Shown: positions 27,422 through 35,713 of the stretch, one piece after another | Position numbering within the stretch: the stretch's first letter is position 1 | Layout: the number at the start of each line of letters is the position of its first letter | NCBI GenBank assembly: GCA_945267035.1 | Contig: CALYOS010000013.1 | Coordinates: forward strand, 1-51,427 | Direction of reading: 5' to 3' | DNA length: 51,427 bases | DNA from: an uncultured Neisseriaceae bacterium | GTDB taxonomy: Bacteria; Pseudomonadota; Gammaproteobacteria; Burkholderiales; Neisseriaceae | Program-made: the position numbers and the translations under genes | The notes under the pieces: model-generated | Told to the model about the DNA's origin: nothing | Databases searched by the model: none | What the model saw: only the letters and a program-made list of their open reading frames with translations

Positions 27422-27652
27422 ATGCCAAAAAATATTCATACTATTTGTATCCTAATGCTGGTGTTTTTTTCTGTGAGCAGCGCCTATTCCTATACGCCGT
27501 CTCAGTTTGATAAAATTAGCTTAAAACAAAACTGTCAGAGAGAATTAAACTCGTCATTTAGAGATATGGCCGGAACTCCTAGCTGCGATAAATTAAAAAA
27601 AATTGAACTTGAAGAAAATCAGCCATCTTATAAAGTAAAGCTTGAACAATAA
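27422..27652 (+). CDS. Small secreted protein with a cysteine pair
   Basis: 76 residues with a strong AAGGAG site upstream. A Sec signal peptide is clear: basic MPKNIHT, hydrophobic ICILMLVFFSVSSA, with likely cleavage after SSAYS or nearby. The mature ~55 residues hold two cysteines (KQNCQREL and TPSCDKLKK) that could form a disulfide, and a charged tail. It stands alone in AT-rich DNA with no neighbour within 600 bases. Family unknown. Confidence 0.65.
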   Translation: MPKNIHTICILMLVFFSVSSAYSYTPSQFDKISLKQNCQRELNSSFRDMAGTPSCDKLKKIELEENQPSYKVKLEQ

Positions 27653-28342
27653 TTACTTAATTGGTGCATCGGTTTCTTCAACAGCACTGTGATTAAATTC
27701 ATTGAGTGATTAATCTTAAAGATAGTCTTATTTTTTATCATTAATTTGGAAGCAGCTTCCTAGTTTGATATGCTAAGATTTTTATTACAATTGTCATTGA
27801 AGATTATTTTCAACGGATAATTTTATGCCAAAACATATGGTTATAGTTATGCTAAAATTATTGTTTAGCATATAATAATTGCTAGCACCCTAGTTAATTT
27901 GTGATCAATGTTGATATCTATAATCTCGTTGTGCATCCACCTTGATGTCTAATTAGTTTTTTATAAAATTATATTAGTTATATTAGATAATAACATTTGT
28001 CGGGTAATACTACATTGATATATATACCCAAAGGATGATCAATAATTCCAACCTGAGTTATATCAAAATCAGGGTAATTCCTCATCAGACCTATTAGGTT
28101 AAGTAAATTGAAGGACTAGTTAAAAGCTATATAAAGTTGTGATGGGCTATAAAATGGTTTTAATAAAGTTTCTGATTATCAAAATAGTGACAATATTGCT
28201 TTTTCATAAGCAGATAATTAATTTGGAAATGGATTACCTTAGCATTAGTTTTTAATGTGCTCAGCTTAAATACTTTTTGTTATCGTCTATTTAAGTTACT
28301 AGTCCAAAATAAATAATTTGTTCTGCTTTAAAATCTATTTCC
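27653..28342. other. AT-rich gap without recognisable genes
   Basis: About 690 bases, stop-dense on both strands. I see no gene, RNA or convincing terminator. It continues the decayed character of the interval upstream. Confidence 0.5.
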
Positions 28343-29698
28343 TCAGTGATAAATTTTTATAAAGAATAAGTGATTGTTTTCTTCAGCGTTATAGAGATTT
28401 TGCAAATCGACCTTCAGCCCATGCAATTGCGCCACGGCATCAACAATAGACAATCCTAGCCCGCTACCGCTGTTTTCCTGACCTGCTGGACGGTAAAATC
28501 GTTCACGCAAACGTTGCAGGTTAATTGATGCTCGACCGTTATAGGGGTTGGTGATGCTGATGCTGTCAGCTGCCATGATAATCTTGATGGTGCTGTGTGC
28601 GGGGCTGTAGCGAATAGCATTATCGAGCAGGTTGCGAATAAGTATGGTCAATAGCGTAGGGTCACCTGATAGGGGAAGGACCTTCGTTGCTTCCGTTTGA
28701 TACTGGCGTTGGATGCGACACTGATGTTCCCGTGCCGTTAAACTCACGCTTTCAATGGCTGCGGTAGTGAGTTTTGTCCAATTGACAGTGGTGGTATACG
28801 GTGGGGCAGTTAACGGATCGAGACGGGAGAGGGTAAGGAGCTGATCGACGAGATGGGTAGTGCGGTTAATGCTGTTGTCTAGATTGCGTATGCGCTGTTG
28901 TTGATTGTCGTCGAGTTCGGTTAACGCCAAAACTTCGGTTTGTACTTTAAGTGCAGCTAACGGACTGCGCAGCTCATGTGCGGCATCAGCGGTAAAGCGT
29001 AATTCGCGTGCGCGGGTTTGTTCGATGCGTTGTAAAAGGTCGTTTAGCGCATTAATCATGGGCTGAATTTCGCTAGGTACGTCGTGACTGATAGGATTTA
29101 CACTGTTTGGATCTCGCTGATACAAGGTTTCAGTTAGTATCTGTAAAGGGCGTGTACCGCGTCGAACGCTCCATACAATTAACCACAATAGCAAAGGTAG
29201 AGTGAGTATGGATACGGCTAATTGTGACCATATGGCGCGTAAAACAGTTTGCAAAAGTTCGTGCATGCTGAAAGATACCGCGACTTGAAGTTGTTGTTGC
29301 GGGTCATTCAGGTAGAATAGGCGCCAGGAACGTCTTTGCCACCAGTTTCCTTGATTAATAAAGCCTTGGTAATTATTTTTATAGGGAATGTTCAGACCAG
29401 TTTTGTCGGCGTTAATGAGCTGCCCTTGATACCAAATGGCATAGCCGGATTCTTTACTGTCGATCAGACCGCGCTGTTTTTTAGGTATTTCAGGAAGGGT
29501 TGGGTAGTGGCTGGTATCAAGATTAATGGGCGTATGCATCAATCGCTGAGCAAACTGACTCATTTGGGTATCACCAGCTTCATTGATTTCGTGCATAACT
29601 GCGATGGCACTAATGATGGCAGTGGTGATCCAAAGCACTGGTAATGTACAACCCAAATAAATAAGTAGTCGTTTGCTAATGGCGGTGGTCGGCTTCAA
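28343..29698 (-). CDS. Sensor histidine kinase, PmrB/QseC-like
   Basis: 451 residues: membrane helix 1 about residues 12-35, a ~115-residue periplasmic domain, membrane helix 2 about 155-178, then the kinase core. The phosphorylated histidine is H241 in FTADAAHELRSPLAAL. The N box is NLLDNAIRYSPA and the G box is GSGLGLSIVDAVAQLHG. The start is a TTG that overlaps the regulator stop codon (TTGA) with GGGGAAGAG upstream, so the two are coupled. It faces eptA across the control region, which points to a PmrAB-type system sensing iron or cationic peptides. The ligand is inference. Confidence 0.88.
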   Translation of the reverse strand: MKPTTAISKRLLIYLGCTLPVLWITTAIISAIAVMHEINEAGDTQMSQFAQRLMHTPINLDTSHYPTLPEIPKKQRGLIDSKESGYAIWYQGQLINADKTGLNIPYKNNYQGFINQGNWWQRRSWRLFYLNDPQQQLQVAVSFSMHELLQTVLRAIWSQLAVSILTLPLLLWLIVWSVRRGTRPLQILTETLYQRDPNSVNPISHDVPSEIQPMINALNDLLQRIEQTRARELRFTADAAHELRSPLAALKVQTEVLALTELDDNQQQRIRNLDNSINRTTHLVDQLLTLSRLDPLTAPPYTTTVNWTKLTTAAIESVSLTAREHQCRIQRQYQTEATKVLPLSGDPTLLTILIRNLLDNAIRYSPAHSTIKIIMAADSISITNPYNGRASINLQRLRERFYRPAGQENSGSGLGLSIVDAVAQLHGLKVDLQNLYNAEENNHLFFIKIYH

Positions 29699-30357
29699 GG
29701 CTCTTCCCCAAGTTGGTAACCTAGTCCGCGACGAGTACGAATGATTTTACTGTTTATTTTTTTTCGTAAATGATGCACATGTACTTCGATAGCATTACTT
29801 TCAACTTCTTGTTGCCAACTGTAAAGTTTATCTTCAATTTGAGCGCGACTGAATACACGTTGCGGATGCGTGACCAGTAACTGTAATAATAACCATTCAC
29901 GTTGAGTGAGCTCAATCGGATGACCATCCAGCTTTGCACTGCAACTATTCAAGTTTAAGCTTAACTGTCCGAAATTAATTTCTGTCTGGCTAAAACCTTG
30001 ACTCCGGCGAATAAGTGCATGCAAACGAGCGATCACTTCATCCAAGGCAAATGGTTTGCATAAATAATCATCAGCACCTGCATTAAGACCGGCTAGTCGG
30101 TCGGGTAACGCATCACGTGCTGTTAAAATCAATACTGGTGTATCCATTCCTTTATGACGCCAATGGGCAAGGACATCCATCCCATCGATTTCAGCCAAAC
30201 TCAAATCGAGTATAACAGCATCGTAGGGTACGGCACTTAATGCCTCTTCTCCTAACCGACCCGAAGCAAAAACATCGCATACCATTCCATGCTGATGTAG
30301 ACCTGTACTAAGGCCTTCAGCTATATATTTATCATCTTCAAGAATCAATATGCGCAT
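29695..30357 (-). CDS. OmpR-family response regulator, PmrA-like
   Basis: 220 residues: receiver domain with acidic pocket EDD (7-9), phosphorylation site D51 (AVILDLSLAEIDG) and the LCKPFAL switch lysine. The C-terminal winged helix has LTQREWLLLQLLVTHPQRVF and the NAIEVHVHHLRKKI recognition block. It is encoded between the VIT-type gene (8-base gap) and the kinase (4-base overlap). A CTTAAG-N5-CTTAAG site between this operon and eptA fits the PmrA/BasR binding consensus, which strengthens assignment to that subgroup. Confidence 0.9.
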   Translation of the reverse strand: MRILILEDDKYIAEGLSTGLHQHGMVCDVFASGRLGEEALSAVPYDAVILDLSLAEIDGMDVLAHWRHKGMDTPVLILTARDALPDRLAGLNAGADDYLCKPFALDEVIARLHALIRRSQGFSQTEINFGQLSLNLNSCSAKLDGHPIELTQREWLLLQLLVTHPQRVFSRAQIEDKLYSWQQEVESNAIEVHVHHLRKKINSKIIRTRRGLGYQLGEEP

Positions 30358-30365
30358 GCGTTCGC

Positions 30366-31064
30366 TCAGATAACGGTACCTAAAATATGTCCGATGATGC
30401 TGGTGAAGGCGAGTGCTAGGGCGCCTAAAATAACTATTCTAATCACGGCTGGACGTTTGGGCGCTCCTCCCAGATGGGCTGAAATGCAGCCTAAGATTCC
30501 AAGACCCACTATGGTGGTTATGGAAAGTATCGACATCAGCCAAATAGTTGAGCTTAGTAAAGATAGTAATACAGGCAACAATGCACCACAAGCAAAAGAA
30601 AAGGCAGAAGCCAAGGCAGCTTGTAAAGGATTGGCTTTACTGACTTCAGTAATACCGATTTCCTCACGTGCATGCGCTTCCAAGGCATTGTGTTTAGTCA
30701 TGGCTTGGGCAACCTGCTGAGCTAAACTTTCATCTAACCCTCGCTGACGATAAATATCAGTCAGTTCTTCCAACTCAACTTCTGGGTATTTTATGAGCGA
30801 GTCCATCTCTTTGCGTAAATCGGCTGCTTCGGTGTCTCGTTGGCTGGAAACAGAAACGTATTCACCGGCAGCCATTGAAGCCGCTCCAGAAACCATGGCA
30901 GCGATACCGGTTAAAAGTAAGGTTTGATGATTCGGATCTGCTGCGGCCATCCCCATTAGTAAGCTGGCTGTGGAAATTAAGCCATCATTGGCACCCAATA
31001 CACTAGCACGTAACCAGTTATTACGCGTAGAAAAATGTTGTTCAGTGTGCCAAGAGTGATTCAT
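30366..31064 (-). CDS. VIT1/CCC1-family Fe/Mn transporter
   Basis: 232 residues from the ATG at 31064, chosen because GGAG lies seven bases upstream. The longer frame to 31112 lacks this. Family signatures are NWLRASVLGANDGLISTASLLMG, and GAASMAAGEYVSVSSQRD. A charged cytoplasmic loop is followed by ANPLQAALASAFSFACGALLP. Five membrane helices are expected. Relatives move ferrous iron or manganese. It heads the operon with the PmrAB-like pair, whose classical cue is ferric iron, so a metal link is plausible. Confidence 0.88.
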   Translation of the reverse strand: MNHSWHTEQHFSTRNNWLRASVLGANDGLISTASLLMGMAAADPNHQTLLLTGIAAMVSGAASMAAGEYVSVSSQRDTEAADLRKEMDSLIKYPEVELEELTDIYRQRGLDESLAQQVAQAMTKHNALEAHAREEIGITEVSKANPLQAALASAFSFACGALLPVLLSLLSSTIWLMSILSITTIVGLGILGCISAHLGGAPKRPAVIRIVILGALALAFTSIIGHILGTVI

Positions 31065-31150
31065 TTTGTTCTCCGATAAAAGCATGATATTACTATTAAA
31101 TTCTTCTATCACTATGGGTTAAAGCAAGGTTCAATGCTGCAAAATTATGG

Positions 31151-31167
31151 CTTAAGCTTTTCTTAAG
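31151..31167. promoter_or_regulatory. PmrA-type box between the VIT/PmrAB operon and eptA
   Basis: CTTAAG, CTTTT, CTTAAG: two exact copies of the PmrA half-site with the canonical 5-bp spacing. Both halves are palindromic, so the box can serve either direction. It sits 45 bases before eptA and about 85 bases before the divergent operon. Confidence 0.75.
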
Positions 31168-31212
31168 GTTAGTTGTTTACACTTGCACAAGTTTAGTTAA
31201 TCAAGAATAGCT

Positions 31213-32826
31213 ATGCATAAAAAGTGTATTTTGAGCAGTAATCAGGTGGTTTTTATCTTAAGCTGCTATATGATTTTAGTATTCAATCTGGGTTTTTGGC
31301 ATTATGTGTTACAGCATGTAATTTTTAGAAATAATGTTGTTTTGTGGTTAACTTTGCCTGTTGTCATGTTGGCAGCCATGAATTTTTGTATGCAGTTGTT
31401 ATTTTGGCCATATCTGCATCGAGTTTTTGTGCCGTTGATATTAATATTGGGCTCAGCGGCCAGTTATGCAGTCATGACGCAAAATATTTATTTTGATGCC
31501 AACATGTTGCAAAATATCATTCAAACCAATCCTGGCGAGGCCATGGCATGGTTAACCCCTCGGTTCTGGGTATGGCTAGGTTTGACTGGAGTGTTACCGG
31601 CGCAATGGTATTGCTGGGGTGTAGCTATCAGTTACAAAACCAAATGGTTTCGGGAATTAATGGGACGGCTGGTCATCACCATTATTTCTGTCGGAATAGT
31701 GGTTGCCATTATTCTGATGGCATATGGTAGTTATATTTCTTTTTTCCGTAATAATAAGGCGTTGAATCATCTCATTGTCCCTACAAATATCGTTGGATCG
31801 TCTTTGAAAACTGCCTATAACACTTATGAAGCGCATCAGCCATTACAGCAGATTGGGCTTGATGCCACTCATCAGAAGCTAAAGCAAAAGAGAGTATTGG
31901 TTATCGTTATGGGTGAGACCACGCGTGCTCAAAACTGGGGGTTAAATGGCTATCAACGACAAACCACGCCTGAATTGGCCGCAATGGAGAAAGAGGTGAT
32001 TAATTTTCCGCAGGTCACCTCCTGTGGTACAGCTACGGCGGTATCTCTACCTTGCTTATTTTCCAACATGTCTCGTCAACACTATAAAGCCAATTTGGCC
32101 AGACATCAGGAAGGATTATTGGATGTTTTGCAGCATGCTGGTGTGAATGTGTTGTGGCGTGATAATGATGGAGGTTGCAAAGGTGTATGTGACCGAATCC
32201 GTCATGAAAATGTACAGGATTGGGCCGCAGATTTGTCATGTAACAGCGAGGGCTGTCTGGATGAAAGTCTGTTGCTTCATTTAAGTTCAACTATAGCCAG
32301 CTTACCCAATGATGCTGTATTGGTTTTGCACACCATGGGTAGCCATGGTCCGGCATATTATCAACGTTATCCAGATGCTTTTCGGCGTTATACGCCCACT
32401 TGCAATACCAATCAGATACAACAATGCTCTAAAGAAGAATTACGTAATACTTATGATAATACCGTGCTGTATACAGATCATGTGCTGGCAGAGGTCATCA
32501 AATTGCTGCAACAGCAAACGGGATTAGCCAGTGCTATGTGGTATTTTTCTGACCATGGTGAATCGCTGGGTGAAAATGGTATATATTTGCACGCTACACC
32601 TTATTCGATCGCACCGGCAGAACAAACCCATGTACCAATGGTGTTTTGGGCTAATCCGGATTTTAGCCGTGCCAGCCATTTGGATATGAATTGTCTGCGT
32701 CAACAAGCGCAGCAGCAAGATTATTCACACGATAATATTTTCCATTCAGTTCTGGGGTTGATGAATGTGCAGACCCGAGAATATCAGCCACAGCTAGATT
32801 TATTTGCAGCGTGTCGACAACAATAG
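31213..32826 (+). CDS. eptA: Lipid A phosphoethanolamine transferase
   Basis: 537 residues. Four to five N-terminal membrane helices occupy the first ~185 residues. The periplasmic sulfatase-fold catalytic domain follows, with VIVMGETTRAQNWGLNGY holding the nucleophilic threonine, then SCGTATAVSLPCLFS, HTMGSHGPAYYQRYP and WYFSDHGESLGENGIYLH. Paired cysteines typical of EptA are present. It adds phosphoethanolamine to lipid A and lowers binding of cationic peptides. Control by the adjacent PmrAB-like system is suggested by the box at 31151-31167. Confidence 0.95.
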   Translation: MHKKCILSSNQVVFILSCYMILVFNLGFWHYVLQHVIFRNNVVLWLTLPVVMLAAMNFCMQLLFWPYLHRVFVPLILILGSAASYAVMTQNIYFDANMLQNIIQTNPGEAMAWLTPRFWVWLGLTGVLPAQWYCWGVAISYKTKWFRELMGRLVITIISVGIVVAIILMAYGSYISFFRNNKALNHLIVPTNIVGSSLKTAYNTYEAHQPLQQIGLDATHQKLKQKRVLVIVMGETTRAQNWGLNGYQRQTTPELAAMEKEVINFPQVTSCGTATAVSLPCLFSNMSRQHYKANLARHQEGLLDVLQHAGVNVLWRDNDGGCKGVCDRIRHENVQDWAADLSCNSEGCLDESLLLHLSSTIASLPNDAVLVLHTMGSHGPAYYQRYPDAFRRYTPTCNTNQIQQCSKEELRNTYDNTVLYTDHVLAEVIKLLQQQTGLASAMWYFSDHGESLGENGIYLHATPYSIAPAEQTHVPMVFWANPDFSRASHLDMNCLRQQAQQQDYSHDNIFHSVLGLMNVQTREYQPQLDLFAACRQQ

Positions 32827-32861
32827 TGATTAGGATAAAACTCATTTACCAACAAAAAATC

Positions 32862-32904
32862 TGCTATTAATTGCATACATTGGACTGATTTGCGATTAAT
32901 AGCA
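32862..32904. repeat. Inverted repeat between eptA and rdgC
   Basis: TGCTATTAAT and ATTAATAGCA, 10-bp perfect arms with a 23-nt loop. A GATTTTTTG stretch follows on the minus strand only. It may end eptA mRNA or be an operator. Confidence 0.4.
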
Positions 32905-33061
32905 ATAAATGGTGGCTACTTTGACATAAACACCATAGCAATATTCAACCTTAGCTTGCGATTAAAGTTAATCCATAGCCTCTTAATTGCTAAATGGTCC
33001 ACAGATGCTCAAGCTGCCGTATAATAGCCCCTTTCTCAGTAGGATGTGAAAGACATAAAAC

Positions 33062-33964
33062 ATGTGGTTTAAGCAACTAAGTATTTATCCGCTAAACAAA
33101 GAGAATTTGCCTGATCTGGATACCTTGGCAGATAAACTCAATGATGCAGCATTCAAACCATGTATGGGATTAGACTGGGACAGTATTGGGTTTGCCAGTC
33201 CCGTATCATTTAGTCCTGAAATGGTTTTTCCAGCGCAAAACACATGGCGAATTGCGCTGAAAAAAGAAGAAAAAGTGCTACCAGCAGCAGTTGTGCGTGA
33301 TATTCTGGATGAAAAAATTAACGAAATACGTGAAATAGAAGGACGCAATGTTGGTCGCAAAGAAAAGATGGAATTGAAAGAAACCATCACCGACGATTTA
33401 TTACCTCGTGCTTTTACCAAAAGTGGTAAAACGGAAGCAATCATTGATACCCAGCATGGGCTATTACTAATCAATCAGGCAAATAGTAACCGTGCAGAAA
33501 TGCTATTAACCAAATTACGTGATGCTTTAGGCGGTCTGGAAGCCAAATTGCCACGTACCCAGCAGTCACCAGGAAGCTTAATGACCGAATGGTTGTTAAA
33601 CGGAGCTGCAGCAGGACATTTTGAATTAGATAGTGATTGTGAGCTAAAAGGCTTAGGAGATGCCGCGCCAGTAGTTCGGATTAGCCATCAGGATTTAACT
33701 GCTGAAGAAGTGATTAATCTGGTCAAAAACGGTAAAATCGTTACCCAGCTTGGATTGTGTTGGCAGGATAGAGTGCGCTTTGTCCTTACTCAGGATTTCA
33801 CCCTCAAACGCATCCAATTTCTTGATGTGATACAAGAAGAAGCAGCAGGGCAGGGAGACGATATGCAAAGCATCACCTTTGCTTCTCAAATATTGATGGC
33901 AGAAGCTTTAGGAGAATTATTGTCTGAACTTGTGCATCACTTGGGTGGTTGGCTTCCCGAATAA
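33062..33964 (+). CDS. rdgC: Recombination-associated protein RdgC
   Basis: 300 residues, the standard length. The start MWFKQLSIYPLN and the blocks GFASP...F, LPAAVVRDILDEKI and EMLLTKLRDALGGL identify RdgC. It forms a ring on DNA and restrains RecA; in Neisseria it is linked to pilin variation. A TATAAT -10-like hexamer at 33020-33025 probably marks its promoter. The dcd gene follows 89 bases later. Confidence 0.95.
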   Translation: MWFKQLSIYPLNKENLPDLDTLADKLNDAAFKPCMGLDWDSIGFASPVSFSPEMVFPAQNTWRIALKKEEKVLPAAVVRDILDEKINEIREIEGRNVGRKEKMELKETITDDLLPRAFTKSGKTEAIIDTQHGLLLINQANSNRAEMLLTKLRDALGGLEAKLPRTQQSPGSLMTEWLLNGAAAGHFELDSDCELKGLGDAAPVVRISHQDLTAEEVINLVKNGKIVTQLGLCWQDRVRFVLTQDFTLKRIQFLDVIQEEAAGQGDDMQSITFASQILMAEALGELLSELVHHLGGWLPE

Positions 33965-34053
33965 ACATTTAATCAGGGGTAAATTAGCGCAATTTATCCG
34001 CTGGATTGATACAGGCTTCGGTATAATGCGCTAAATTTATTAAGGGTAATATC

Positions 34054-34620
34054 ATGAGTATTAAGTCGGATAAATGGATACGCCGTATGAGCGAAGAGCA
34101 TGGCATGATAGAACCGTTCGAACCCAATCAGATTAAACAGATGAACGGTGAAAAAATCATCTCTTATGGTACTTCTAGCTATGGCTATGATATTCGCTGT
34201 GCACGTGAGTTCAAAATCTTCACCAATATCAACAGTACCATCGTTGATCCGAAAAACTTTGATACACGTAACTTCGTCACTGTTGAGGACGATTTCTGTA
34301 TTATTCCACCTAACTCATTTGCATTGGCGCGTACCGTCGAATACTTCCGCATTCCGCGCGATGTATTGACAGTCTGTTTAGGTAAATCCACCTATGCACG
34401 TTGTGGGATAATCGTTAATGTCACCCCATTCGAACCAGAATGGGAAGGATATGTAACTTTAGAATTTTCTAATACCACGCCATTACCAGCAAAAATCTAT
34501 GCGAATGAAGGTGTAGCACAAGTGTTATTTTTCCAAAGTGACGAAGAATGCGATACCTCTTATAAAGACCGTGCAGGCAAATATATGGGACAAACTGGCG
34601 TAACCTTACCTAAAGCATAA
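34054..34620 (+). CDS. dcd: dCTP deaminase
   Basis: 188 residues. Family blocks are [35 protein letters not shown] and the active-site segment [33 protein letters not shown] (read in parts). It deaminates dCTP to dUTP for thymidylate synthesis. A TATAAT -10-like hexamer at 34022-34027 lies upstream. The gene ends at a strong terminator. Confidence 0.95.
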   Translation: MSIKSDKWIRRMSEEHGMIEPFEPNQIKQMNGEKIISYGTSSYGYDIRCAREFKIFTNINSTIVDPKNFDTRNFVTVEDDFCIIPPNSFALARTVEYFRIPRDVLTVCLGKSTYARCGIIVNVTPFEPEWEGYVTLEFSNTTPLPAKIYANEGVAQVLFFQSDEECDTSYKDRAGKYMGQTGVTLPKA

Positions 34621-34631
34621 TACCATTGGTC

Positions 34632-34658
34632 AAAAAGGGCGCTTAGGCGCCTTTTTTT
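34632..34658 (+). terminator. Rho-independent terminator of dcd
   Basis: GGCGC, TTAG loop, GCGCC, extended by A/T pairing, then T7. It begins 12 bases after the dcd stop codon. Confidence 0.9.
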
Positions 34659-34963
34659 CATATAAAAATCTATCAGCCATATTCGATCTAACGTAAATAA
34701 GTTGTTTTTAGAAAAATGAACCCACAACCCTAATTTTAAAGGGTTATATGAAAACAAAATCATTTTAAACAAGATGAATTTAATTAACATGAATAAATCA
34801 TATATGACAATATGTTGACTATTCATTTTGAAATAATCTTAAAAATAACCCATCTAAATTATTAAATAACGTTAAATACAAACCTAAAATAAATAAATAA
34901 TATTAATTTAAGATAACTAATCCCTGACAAACCCTTCAAAAAATAGATCAAAAAATTCATCCA

Positions 34964-34987
34964 TTTTGAGATTTACTTATCTCAAAA
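34964..34987. promoter_or_regulatory. Perfect 9-bp palindrome upstream of the HlyC/CdiA genes
   Basis: TTTTGAGAT, TTACTT, ATCTCAAAA, about 140 bases before the acyltransferase gene. The rest of the 34659-35127 gap is AT-rich; another small repeat (AACCCT/AGGGTT at 34726-34745) is the only other structure. An operator for the island is possible. Confidence 0.35.
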
Positions 34988-35127
34988 AGCGAATAAACCC
35001 TAATTTTGCTACTTTTTTTGGGCAAAGAGAATTCATTCAAAAAATATCAAAAGTTAAGAAATAATAATGGCGAATAATTAAATTTACAATTATAATTATA
35101 CCGATTTGATAAATATAAGTATTCAAG

Positions 35128-35646
35128 ATGGAGAAATTTAACATATCGTTTTTAGCTCCGGCTGTTTTTCAGCAACAATGGGCAACGACTACGGTTTTAG
35201 GTTCAATTACATGGTTATGGATAAATTCAAAACATCACCAGCAACATACGATCCAAACATTTCAAAAGCATTTATTGCCAGTAATCAACTGTCAACAATT
35301 TGCTTTATTTTATTTAAACCAGCAACCAATCGCCTATATTACCTGGGCAATGTTTGATGAAGAGGCCGAACAAGCTTATATACAGGACAACCGCTCATTA
35401 CTATTGCATCCGCAATACTGGAATAGCGGTAGCATAATGTGGCTAATCGATTGGTTTGCCCCATTTGGACATTCCATCTACTTAAAAAACATCATTCAAA
35501 ACCAAATTTTTCCCACTTCAGTGGTGCGCTTTCTTTATCACCGTAGTGAACAGACAAAAGCAAAAATTCTGCATGCTAAGGGCGTAGCTGTTACAGCTCA
35601 AGAGTATCAGTACTGGATGCAACACAATCCATTACCGGCCCTTTAA
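35128..35646 (+). CDS. HlyC-type toxin-activating lysine acyltransferase
   Basis: 172 residues. It matches HlyC: VLGSITWLWINSKHH with the catalytic histidine at about residue 36-37, a middle block QPIAYITWAMFDEEAEQAYI, and SIMWLIDWFAPFG with the catalytic aspartate D108. HlyC enzymes attach fatty acyl groups to internal lysines of RTX toxins. This one is followed after 67 bases by cdiA/tpsA, an association also known in Neisseria, so the substrate may be the exoprotein. No RTX toxin gene is in the window. The tpsB/cdiB transporter is also missing. Confidence 0.88.
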   Translation: MEKFNISFLAPAVFQQQWATTTVLGSITWLWINSKHHQQHTIQTFQKHLLPVINCQQFALFYLNQQPIAYITWAMFDEEAEQAYIQDNRSLLLHPQYWNSGSIMWLIDWFAPFGHSIYLKNIIQNQIFPTSVVRFLYHRSEQTKAKILHAKGVAVTAQEYQYWMQHNPLPAL

Positions 35647-35713
35647 ATAACTCCACCTTTTCATTTAATTCCAATTAACTTTCCTATTTATAAATTAGAT
35701 AACAGGTATAAAA

